Below are positions 54,604 through 64,000 of a stretch of 64,000 nucleotides of DNA, piece after piece. How positions within the stretch are numbered: the stretch's first letter is position 1; every line of letters begins with the position of its first letter. Origin of the DNA: Dryas octopetala (taxonomy: Eukaryota > Streptophyta > Magnoliopsida > Rosales > Rosaceae); NCBI GenBank assembly GCA_963921425.1, contig OY992835.1, forward strand, positions 10,106,001 through 10,170,000. The letters run 5' to 3'. The notes under the pieces were generated by a model that had not been told where the DNA came from, did no database searches, and was given only the letters and a program-made list of their open reading frames with translations. A program made the position numbers and the translations under genes.

Positions 54604-55170
54604 GACGGAGAGATCTCCCTCGACCCCGATTAGAGGCTGCGGCAGCTTAATTGGGTTGGTCTATTGGTTTTAAACCACAACAAAACGAGGCTGAAGCAGC
54701 CTTGAGGGCATTGGACCAACAAAACCCTCATCAAGCAAAGAGTACGTTGTGGTGGTGCAAAATAAAGAGGCCAATTGTGGGGACAGACATGCCATTGCCT
54801 ATGTTAACCCACAAGGGTAGGCCCAAGGGGGATCTTCATGGGAAATAGCCATTATTTCCCATCATCTTCTGCCATAGCATGGTGGTTTTGATCCCCATAT
54901 GGAGAGATCATGTCATCCCCACCAAGCCCCATATGCATGCGGAATAGCAAAGGTAGAACAACTTCAAAGAAAAAGGAATAGCAAAAGCAGAACAAACTTT
55001 TTCCAAGACAAAAATAGCAAAAGGAGAAGAAATCCCCTAGAGCCTCAGAGCAAAGGAAATAGCAAAAGCATAACAAATTTTTGCCAAGACAAAAATAGCA
55101 AAAGGAGATGAAATCTCTAGAGCTTCAGAGCAAAGGAAATAGCAAAGGCAGAAAAATCAAAGAAGTAAAA
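54604..55170 (+). other. Unrecognised gene-like fragment with a tandem repeat
   Basis: After a TTGCAG acceptor-like site, 54,604-54,850 has balanced base composition and partly open frames that I cannot assign to a family. 54,955-55,155 is a tandem repeat of about 80 bp, just over two copies, with the landmarks AAGACAAAAATAGCAAAAGG and CAGAGCAAAGGAAATAGC. It is possibly a decayed gene. Confidence 0.3.
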
Positions 55171-55368
55171 GAATTTCCGAACCTTTTCATCCCTCTAGCT
55201 TTTTATTTGTATTTTTCTGTATGTTTATATATCGAGAAGCAAATTTTTTTAACAGTTATGCTTCTTGTTTTATCTTGTGGATTAATGTCAAAAAGGTATT
55301 ATTTATAATTGTGTATACTTTGTTCTAGTAATGTGACCGGTAAATGGTTTATATATTTTTGACAAATG

Positions 55369-55371
<3 letters not shown>

Positions 55372-55410
<39 letters not shown>
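55372..55410. repeat. (TA)n microsatellite
   Basis: About 19 TA units. Confidence 0.95.
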
Positions 55411-55986
55411 TCTTCCTAAGGTCCGTCCCTATGACCAAAAATACAAGATAACTATCCACCATTAATATTCCATATACCATTTTCGCCCAATCAAAGATGA
55501 AAACTTCTTCGAAGCCCCACATTCTAACAAAGAAAAGAAAATCCTAATAAACTGACAAACCAAAAAATAGAATTACAAAGGTTTGTTGGCGAAAAACTTA
55601 TGGTTGGGTTAGTTGATCGATGATGTTGGTGTTGTCCAAAAGGTGTTAGATCGAAGGAGTTGAAGAAACTGATCGACATTATCGAGCTTGTTTTCATTGA
55701 TGATGCCTTCGTCGAAAATTTCGAGTGGGTCCATAGCCATATATATATATAGTCTATCCTTGCTCATCCATATCACCGAAGAAGTCCATCTTCGTCGGCC
55801 TTGTAGTCTGGCGAGAGAAAAAATAAAAAAGTTTTAAGTGAGAGTTTGTGGACACAAAACGCTAGATTTAAAAGAATTATAAAAAAAACTGTTCTTTAAA
55901 GAGAAAAAAAGAGTCATGAAGATTTTTCTCCTTTGAGATCGATGGCTCATTGATGATGTTGTGTACTTGTTTTATTCCCTTGGAGG
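55411..55986 (-). other. Intergenic, with a short minus-strand coding-like stretch at 55,607-55,740
   Basis: From 55,740 on the minus strand a 43-codon frame reads MAMDPLEIFDEGIIN, then LDNVDQFLQLLRSN, then a stop. The acidic/hydrophobic pattern looks protein-like, but I recognise no family. A second short frame just upstream (MDFFGDMDEQG, stop) may belong to the same decayed exon. Confidence 0.25.
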
Positions 55987-56292
55987 CAAGGGTTTAAATT
56001 TCGAAAATTTCGGCGAAATTTCGCCGAAATTTTCGATTTGAGGAGGGATCGAAATCGAAACGTAGTTTTGTTAAATTTTCGGGAGAATTTCGGCCGAAAT
56101 TCTCGAAATTTCGCCGAAGTTTTCGCTGGCAGCGGCAGGGGGGCGCGGCAGGGGGAGATCGGGGGAGAAAGTGGAGGGGCGGCGGCAGGGGGTGGCCGGG
56201 GGGCGCGGCAGGAGGGAGATCGAGGGAGCGGCAGGGGGGAACACGGCAGGGGGGAGAAAGTGGTGAGGGTGAGGTGGCTTGGTGATAGATTG

Positions 56293-56371
<79 letters not shown>

Positions 56372-57325
56372 AAAACAGTAGAAGAAGCTAGGCTTTTGCT
56401 GGAGACTCGGGGGGAAAAGAAAGGGAAGGGAAGGAAGGAAAGAAAAAGAAGAAAAAAAAAAGAAAGGGAAAAAAGAAAAAGAAGGAAAGAAAAAGAAGAA
56501 GAAAAAAAGAAAAAAAAAAAGTAAGAAAGAGAAAAAAAATTAAAAGGTTTAGGGTTGATTGGGGTTTGGGGCCTTTGAGCAATTGTAAAGAAAATAAAAT
56601 AGTTTGGGTTTTTATTTGGCCTTTTTGGAGTTTTATTTAGTTGTTACTTGTTTTTAAACCCTAAATTTGTAAACTCTAATATATTTCTATATAAAAAATA
56701 ATTTAAAATATTCTAAAGAGCCTAAACCCTAATATCATATACCATATCCTAGTTTGAGGTTTTTGGGCAATTGAAAAAAAAAATGATTTGAGATTTCGTT
56801 TGGCCGTTTTAGGGTTTCGTTTAATTGTTTTTAAACTCTAAACCAATAAACTCTAATAGCTTTTTATATAAAAAATAATTAAAAATATCCTAAAGGGCCT
56901 AAACCCTAATATTCTATACAATATCTTAAATAATATAGAGTATAGATTATAAAGTATATAGAATTTAGTGTATATATTATAGTCTTTATAGAGTATAAAT
57001 AATATATTAATTTTATTTATTTATTATACTAATTTTATTTCATAGTATTTACCTTCAGCGCGCATTATATTCATCTTATATCACATGAAACTTACTATAT
57101 AATTTGATTTCTTCAATGTTTTTTATCAATGTAGTAGATAATATGTTAAATAAACATATAGTAAAGTTTCATTCAAAATTTCCGTATTTTGATAGTAATT
57201 TCCATCGTTTCCGTTTAATTTCTGTTGAAATTTAAAAATCTTCGAAATTTCCGTCGAAATTTCCATCGAAATTTCCGTCGAAATTTCCATCGAAATTTCC
57301 TCGAAACCCGAAATTTTATTCCTTG
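55987..57325 (+). mobile_element. hAT-type non-autonomous element, 1,339 bp
   Basis: It starts CAAGGGTTTAAATTTCG and ends TTATTCCTTG. The 8 bp CTTGGAGG at 55,979-55,986 is repeated exactly at 57,326-57,333. Both ends carry many copies of CGAAATTTC-like motifs (six or more in 57,235-57,310; five or more in 55,998-56,130), as expected of hAT subterminal repeats. It contains a G-rich patch, a (GA)n tract and AT-rich DNA. No transposase. Relatives: 38,036-39,061, 25,455-25,707, 36,639-36,805 and 8,152-8,345. Confidence 0.85.
56293..56368. repeat. (GA)n microsatellite inside the hAT element
   Basis: About 37 GA units. The related element at 38,036 has C/T-rich low complexity at the equivalent (complementary) place but no pure run. 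Confidence 0.95.
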
Positions 57326-57524
57326 CTTGGAGGTGTCTCTTTTAATCGTGTTGCTCGTCAAACAAACGGTGTTGCTCATTGACTATTTAGATATACTTTG
57401 TTGTTGACTGGCTATGTTCTCTGGCATGTTCAGCCTCCTATATTTATTTAAAACGCTCTTCTAGAAAATATATTTTTGTATTCCTTCTTAAGTTAATAAA
57501 AGCTTGTTTCATTTAAAAAAAAGA

Positions 57525-57889
57525 GGGTTAAATATAAAAATGGTACACGAACTTTACACTAATTCTTAATTTTGTCCACTAACTATAAAAAATATCAATT
57601 TAATCCACGAATTTTCTAAGTTGTATCAAAGCAGTACAAAAGTTAACTTTCATCCGAAAATTAACGGGATTGGTCACATGAAATTGTGATGAATGGACTG
57701 AAATGCCCCTGAAAATGTGGTCACTTGCTGTGCATATGACCAATTTCCATTAAAGTTTTCGATAGAAGTTAATGTTTGTATTGCTTTGGTACAACTTAAA
57801 AAATTTGTGGAATAAATTGACACTTTTTATAGTTATTGGACCAAATTGAGATTTATTGTAAAGTTCATAAACTATTTTTGTATTTAACC
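57525..57889. mobile_element. Foldback MITE, about 365 bp, Mutator-like
   Basis: The ends GGGTTAAATATAAAAATGG and its inverted partner bound two arms that pair along their length. The start resembles the element at 18,387 (GGGTTAAATACATTTTTGG). The flanking 9 bp (AAAAAAAGA and AAAAAAAAA) are A-rich and cannot prove a duplication. Confidence 0.65.
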
Positions 57890-58069
57890 AAAAAAAAAAA
57901 AAAATAGTTATCAAAAATGCTATTTTCTTAAATTTTCAGAAAGAAAATAACCCATCAAATTGATTAGCAATGTGTCAATTCCATTCAAATTCATGCTTAG
58001 ATGTGTAGGAGAAAAAAAAAAGAATATACTAAACTTAACATCTCTTTAATTTTGATATGAGTCATATGG

Positions 58070-59085
58070 AACCAGAATCCTCTGCCCATTTACCTACCAT
58101 GCTTTTAATTTTGGCCATCAACCCTCCCACCTCTTCCCTTTTCTTTCTCTCTCTACTCTCTTTTTGATGGCTAAGATAAAAGCATGGTACCAAAATAGAT
58201 AGGCAAATGGACGGGATCCTATTCAGGGGCGAATCTATGTTATGGGCTGCCTGGGCTGCAGCCCAGGTGCTTTTTTGGGTTTTTTTAAGCTTAGTTGTAT
58301 ACATTTGAAGCCTAGCCCAGTCCATTTCCATCCAAATCCCACTGGCCCTTTTATTTATTGGTTTTGCTGAACATTAAGTTAATTAACTCATCATTCCATG
58401 ACAGTAATCATGTGCTGAACATTAACCCACCAAAGAATAAAAAATTATTTTAATTAAATTGTTTCCTTTTCCCCTGATCCCCAAAACTTCTTACCTATGC
58501 AAATCAGAGCAACACATAGATCCCTCTCATCTCCTAGCCCCCACCACACACAGTTCTAACTCTAAGTCTCTAATAAGGTATATATGAGTTTTAATTTGGG
58601 TTTATATCTCCATGGTCTTTGTTTTTTATTTTTTTCTCAATTGTTTATTAAATTAGTAGAAATAGGGTTGACAAAAGACTACGACTTGATTGATAGATTG
58701 ATTCGTCTGGTGTTGACTCTTTATGTTGCTACATCAACGAAAGAACGAGCATTTTCATCTATGAGGTTTATTAAAAAATCGACTACGAAACAAGATAGAC
58801 GATAAATTTTTGGCTGAATGTATGATCATCCCCATTGAACGAGAATTTTCTAATTAATAGTATCGATAATGAATTGATAATTTATAATTTTTACATAGTG
58901 AAGAAACGTTGGGCCCAACTTAAATAGTGTTATAAAGTATTTGCCATTACGTCCCCCTAATTAACTAGGTGCAACTTTTTTTTTTAAAGACAAAAATAGT
59001 TCGTAAGATAAGTTTAGCCCATCCCAATTTGAAATCCTAGATTCGCCCCTGATCCTATTCCAGTCAAATATAACCATGTGTGTGG
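58070..59085. mobile_element. Small MITE interrupted by a hAT element
   Basis: 58,070-58,125 and 58,170-58,215 are inverted copies (CCCATTTACCTACCATGC and complement). The hAT element at 58,224-59,051 sits just inside the right end, which resumes after it. Confidence 0.5.
58224..59051 (+). mobile_element. Deleted hAT transposon (828 bp) with decayed transposase tail
   Basis: The ends CAGGGGCGAATCTA and TAGATTCGCCCCTG are 14-bp inverted repeats. The 8 bp ATCCTATT lies on both sides (58,216-58,223 and 59,052-59,059). The frame at 58,660-58,803 reads LIRLVLTLYVATSTKERAFS and SSMRFIKK, the hAT C-terminal dimerisation region. It stops at 58,803, and the following codons still resemble the family (KFLAECMI-like) but are broken. 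The rest of the transposase is missing. Confidence 0.9.
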
Positions 59086-60314
59086 GCTGTAGGTGTAAAA
59101 TCCAAAATCATGATACCATCGGTGACCCCAACATCACTTAAAGCCAAATCCAAAAACTTGTTGATCAGAGATGTTCCAATAAGCAAACACATAGGCCAAG
59201 GCCTTGCATGAAGTATGAAGCTGCCACATACCCCTCTTTGCATGCTGATCCCAAATACTATGCAGCCACGCATCTCTCTGCCCAAACCCTCTTCTCCATC
59301 CTTGTCACCATCCTTCTCTCTCTCTCTCTCTCACTAAAACTGCAAGAGAAAGTTCTGCTTCTCCGCGTTCTGCCTTCAGTTGTCTCGGAGCTCCTCCCCC
59401 GAGGTCTCTCCCATGGCGGCGGTGGTGGTCTCGCCAAACCACTGTTGTCTATGGTATACTGCCATAATTGTGTGACTAGCTTCGACTCTATAGGGTATGT
59501 CCCGGCCATTTGTCGTCATCGCCGCCACTGTCGCCGCCTCTGTCCCCTGCTTCTAACAAACTCTGCTCATCATCACTGAATGGCCGGGTTTCATTCATCA
59601 TCTTCCCCAATGTCTCGCTACAGTACTAGCTGACAATTTATGAGCATAATGTCAGCATGTTAGGGAGCAACAGAAGATCCACTTCCATGGTCTTAAATCC
59701 TATATATCCATTCTCATTTATGGTTAAGCCCCAGCTCTGATATATATGTTGTGTGTAAAATGAAACTTTTTAAGTCCTCTTGTGCTGCTTGCAGGGAAAT
59801 GTCATTCACTGCGGATTCTACATACACATCACACACTGAATCTGTGCATTTTAAGATGTAGCAATATGCTGCATATGATCAGATTCCAGACCAAAAAGAT
59901 AAAAGCATATCGGATTATGCTTGAGATTTCCGGAGGTAGGCGATCACGTTTAATGTGTTAAATTTTCTTATGTTGTTCCATGTGTTATGTTGAATTTTCT
60001 TATGTTGTTACATGTTATGTTATGTTATTAGACTATTAAATTCAACATGTAAACTTTGTTTGAATATATTTATACCATATTTGCCAATCTAAAATCCCAC
60101 ATCAGATTATTACAAAGAGGATCCCACATTAGAGGATCCAACATAAAAAAGGTATATTGACCCGTTAATTTTGAGCAAACGAGGTATATTAACAGCCTAT
60201 ACCTGCTACATACAATGCTTGATTTACAGAAAAATTGATACTAGAGTTCAAGTTCTAACTGTGGCACGTATAATGTGCTCTGTTTGCTTTACGCTGCTAA
60301 AAGAATTGTACAGC
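59086..60314. other. Downstream flank of the ALA2-type gene, nothing certain
   Basis: 59,270-59,580 is C/T-rich with open frames on both strands, a CT microsatellite at 59,314-59,331 and a possible ATGGCGGCGGTGGTGG start at 59,413 whose frame soon ends. It may be a decayed leader or first exon. The remainder is AT-rich and includes the probable 3' UTR of the flippase gene just below 60,315. Confidence 0.35.
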
Positions 60315-63300
60315 TCAGTTGTCCTTACAATTTCTTGTGTAGTTGGAAATGGACAATCTGGACTGTGACTGAAAGAAATCAAAAGGTGTTGCTGAACCAA
60401 AAGATCTTCTAGTAGCATTTGGTGAATCTGATAGTAGAGGTTCAAAAATTGGATTTCTGTTCTTGGGTTGAGTTATTGATAATGGAGAAACATCGTTTTC
60501 TATGCTTCTTGGTTGTGGCTCAATGCTTCCAAGAAACAGGATAGGCCCACCCAATCGTTCTGCCTGCTGAAGTGTATTGATTTTGCTCGGTCTGTATGTA
60601 TACCGGAAGTACTTCAGAGCTAGAATCGGACCCATCCCTGCTGCAACTATGAGCTGCAATGGACGTAAAGCTTCCATCAGTATTACCTATGAATTATAAA
60701 CAATGGTCTGGCTCCTCTCTAGCACAGTAGAAACCCACCATTGGTGGTAGCCTCAAAACTCAGAAGTGAACATTAATTGATAAGTAGAAATAAAATCATC
60801 GTTTAGATAATTAAAGAAAACTGAACGAAGAATGGTTCATCTCCGAGTAGACCATCTGGTGGTCCTGAATCACCATAAAGAAGGCCACTGCCATCAATTC
60901 ACCAAAAGGAAACCACTAAACTAATAAAACATAGTGTGTTGTTCTATGATTATGAAACATTGATGGTTCAGTGTACTGCTCCTGAGAGATTACAGATACA
61001 CCAGTACAACATGACTCTGAAACCAATGACTTCACAAATAACAGCTATGAATGGAAAAGGGAAACTTACCAAAATTGTAATCCAATAAGATGGCTGTCTA
61101 CACAAGCGAAACATAATTGTATACATTCCTGATGATGGAATGGCGCTGAAGATCCAGTTGATGAGATAGAAGGCAGCTAAATTCCCCCATATAGCAAGGT
61201 GTTGCAATATTGTAAAGGAACTGTAGGAATAAAAAGAAAGAAAAGCCAGGCAGTCAGAGAAAACTCAAAAATCATTTTGTCTTGGAAGTTTCTAGGCAAG
61301 CTTTTGAAGCATCTAATCAAGCAAAATCAACCGAGTTTAAAGTTAGGATGTTTCAACTCTTTTAACCAGGAGATAACAAGAACTATTATCACGGATTACC
61401 AAGCAACTTGCCCAATTGAGAAAAATCAATCATGTGCATATGAAACTTACTTTGTCTCTAATGTTATTACAAAAGCCTGCAACCAAATACATCCTGAGAG
61501 AGCCACCATAGAAACCTCCTCCATTTCACTTTTTTCGTAGGCATAGGCATGTATGCTAATCACAAACACAACAATTGCCTGAAATCCATTAGCTGGTATT
61601 AGAATCAATAGAGAAAAGTAACAGGAAGAAAATTTAAACCAACGCAGACCAACTAATCTTATAGGAACTTGAGGTCTTCTGATACGAGTTAGAAAGCCTC
61701 TCATCGACATACAGGCCCTAGAGATCTTGGATAGAGAACTTATATAATTGAGTTTTGAGCTCTAAATAACAGAAATTGCATTGTACCTAGTGCATCACAA
61801 GAATGTACCTTTCGTATCACTCAACACGTAGATCTAGATGGAACTTCTAAAAAGTAATTGTCAACAAAATTTTGAAGACCGAAAGGGATTTAGATTAGTT
61901 AGACGTATGCTAGTAGAATAATCTCTTCAAATTCACTCCTTACATGATATAATGTTTTTGGAATTCCAACTGTTACATCGAACAGTTTAACTAGTCCAAC
62001 ACATATTTTGACATTAAACAAGGAAACCACTGAACTCTATTCTTCTAATGAACTTTAACGAGTAAGAGTGAGCTGCAACCATTACTAATGATCACTGGTA
62101 TAACCTGTAGGTTTAGTTGGGATTTACAAAGAGTGATTTCAATGGAAAACTTTGAACTTGAAACCATAAGTAATACAGAAAGAATGAAACTATGTTAACA
62201 AACAGCACTCACATGGAAAAGAGATCGCCCAAACCATCCAGCAAATGTGCTAGGATTCAGAAGCCTGTTTCAAGAACACAAAGTTCACTTACATTGACCA
62301 AAAGGAGGTATAAGTTAGATGAGACAACAGAATGGCCTGCTGCACATTCCAAGTGAAAAGGTCTGGCACATATAAACTGTAAACAGAACAATAAGCAGCT
62401 TAAAATCAAACCTGCCCGCTTGGCAATAAAATAAAATCTGTGGATGCTGCATCACAGTTTCCTCACTAACATCTTTATCAAGAACACTGACTAGAACAGG
62501 AACACTGGTGTAGAAAACATTATAAGCCATCAAGCTAACAGAATTGAAAAGACTGGTCCCAGAGACACCTGATATGAAAGAGAAACTGGCATTGTTCCAA
62601 AGTCAGTATACCAGAAAATAGTCATGATGCTGCTGATAATGAAAAGGTATCCAGGAGAGCTCAAACAACAAATGCTATTGAGAAGAATTGAAATTGAAAC
62701 AAAGCTATAAAATGAGCAACAATGTCCATGGAAACTCACAAAATTTGAATGAAGCATATCACCAGGGACTTATAAAAAGAATACTGGGACAGAAATGCTG
62801 TACGGTTGTATGAGTAACGCCCATGGACAAGAATCAATCTTTTCAAAAATCTGAACTCTGCAAACCAAGAGAAGCAGTCATACAGTCATGGACTTTTTGT
62901 GAACAACATACAGTCTAGGACTTGCAATTACGACTTAATATAGGAATTTAATATGACGACAAGACATTTCAGATGCTGATCTCTTTTGTAGGTTGTCAAA
63001 ATCCTAGAATCAACCAGGCATGTACTTAAAGCTGGTTAATCAATTTGTTTATTCTATGGCATAAAACTATTAGTTTTAAGAAACAATAAAGAACTAAAAA
63101 AACATCTTCCAAAGGGGTATCGTTCAATTTCATCAAGTTCAACCATCTCTATCATAAGGAAAATGCTAAAAGAGAATTCTATTTTCCCTGAAAAGAAGCT
63201 TGCAAGTTGTATATTCCAAGTAAAACATGTCATGCTTAGGGGACTTGAATCACACTTGTAGTATGAAAAATCATATTTTGCAAAGAAAAGTAATTTGTAA

Positions 63301-64000
63301 TGCCCAGAGATCTCTCATCTACAAAATATACTTCTGACAAAAATATTCTAGCTGACCTTCAATTTCAATTTCAATAGCTTATCACACCTGACAAGCATAA
63401 ACTGTTCTCACCAAACAAGAGCAAACTGTACACACATAATCAAATCATTTTTCTTCAAAGTTTTGACTGTTGATACAAACTTGAAGTTCTTCTGGCCGAA
63501 ACATGTGGAGTTCTTTAGACATACATTAGATATCAACATATGGAAGGGGCAATGAAGAAGTTATTTCGACATACAGGATTTCTATTGGAAATAAAAAGAA
63601 AAGAAAAAAGAAAAGAAAAGAGAGCACATTTACCAAAGTTCAGCTAAACTTCAGAACCATAACTGATGAAAATAATGCACTATAAGCAGAACAAATACAT
63701 CTGATAATTTTTGGTGCAGAATACAAGCGAGCACACACACACACGCACACACAGGTATCAATTAACTTACTCCCAATACTATAATCAGCTGCCCTAGCTG
63801 CCTGCAGTCCTTCTCTCCCACTAATTCCAACCCCAATGTCTGCTTGTTGTATCATTCTCACATCATTACCACCATCCCCAATAGCCAATGTTCTATAGTC
63901 ACATGATTTTAAAATCTCCACGAGCTGCAAAATAAAAGCATCACATAAAACACATGGCTGTTGCACAGAGAAAATACATGGAATTGTTACAAAGCATACG
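60315..64000 (-). CDS. ALA2: Phospholipid-transporting P4-ATPase, ALA2-like, 3' part
   Basis: Flippases of this family move phospholipids to the cytoplasmic leaflet using ATP. Seven exons lie in the window (minus strand): 63924-63771, 62857-62740, 62585-62412, 62264-62213, 61578-61451, 61220-61070, 60653-60315. They join in phase into the last 371 residues, about a third of the roughly 1,100-residue protein; the gene continues past 64,000 through an intron at 63,925 on. The first visible exon has the P-type hinge motif GDGGNDVRM and [19 protein letters not shown]. Later exons give the C-terminal membrane segments ([54 protein letters not shown]) and the cytosolic tail with [20 protein letters not shown] and the end YTRNCKDN, as in plant ALA2. 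No defect was seen. ALA2 is reported to act without the beta subunit other ALAs need, in prevacuolar membranes; that is family knowledge, not read here. Confidence 0.95.

Noticed and set aside
56038-56582. Arg/Glu-rich frames through the GA tract and Lys/Phe-rich frames beyond
   Set aside because: Simple-repeat translation inside a hAT element; no domain.
59208-59579. 123-residue plus-strand frame and 83-residue minus-strand frame
   Set aside because: They overlap each other in a C/T-rich stretch with a microsatellite. No family match, and no link to the flippase gene on the other strand.
1-64000. tRNA, rRNA or organelle-derived genes
   Set aside because: No cloverleaf-compatible A/B-box pair, rRNA core phrase or organelle gene block was noticed on either strand by eye.

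Overview
The window is nuclear DNA of a flowering plant, most likely a rosid. The evidence is intron-split genes with GT-AG boundaries, a chloroplast-type FatB acyl-ACP thioesterase, a P4-type flippase whose C-terminus matches the plant ALA2 class, and a repeat content of CACTA, hAT, Mutator-like and plant L1-type LINE elements. Several repeat styles remind me of Rosaceae genomes, but the sequence does not prove the family. Apart from the flippase at the right edge, this is accessory, transposon-packed DNA.

Layout. 1-10,250 is repeat debris: a foldback element, CACTA-like ends, a MITE, an old LINE split by an LTR-like insertion, and a 2.2-kb solo LTR with a perfect 5-bp target duplication. 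10,529-15,908 and 28,850-34,926 are two arms of a large inverted duplication. Each arm carries a complete six-exon FatB-like gene (plus strand 10,852-14,425; minus strand 34,591-30,953) and, next to its 3' end, the subterminal part of a CACTA element. The 12.9-kb spacer holds the rest of that CACTA element with an LTR-like copy and a Mutator-like foldback element nested in it, a copia fossil, a decayed EF-hand/zinc gene and the first copy of a second duplicated block. That second block (here E plus D) is repeated in direct orientation on either side of the minus-strand FatB arm: 24,490-28,849 and 34,933-48,738.

The second D block was then hit by a full-length L1-type LINE (41,776-48,231) with 17-bp target duplications, an open 1,378-residue ORF2 and an ORF1 broken by one frame change. 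The first D block keeps the paralogous empty site, so the order of events can be read: foldback element first, duplication second, LINE third. 49,302-60,300 is further repeat DNA, including a 1.3-kb hAT element with exact 8-bp duplications, a second hAT remnant with a decayed transposase tail, a MITE swollen by a CCA/CCG repeat, and CACTA ends.

60,315-64,000 is the 3' third of an ALA2-type phospholipid flippase on the minus strand, the only clear housekeeping gene; its 5' part lies beyond the window. The FatB pair would act in plastids releasing free fatty acids from acyl-ACP; the flippase acts in cell membranes. They are neighbours by position, with no sign of shared regulation. I saw no CRISPR array, tRNA, rRNA or bacterial-type operon. 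All repeat ends, exon borders and target duplications were read by eye.
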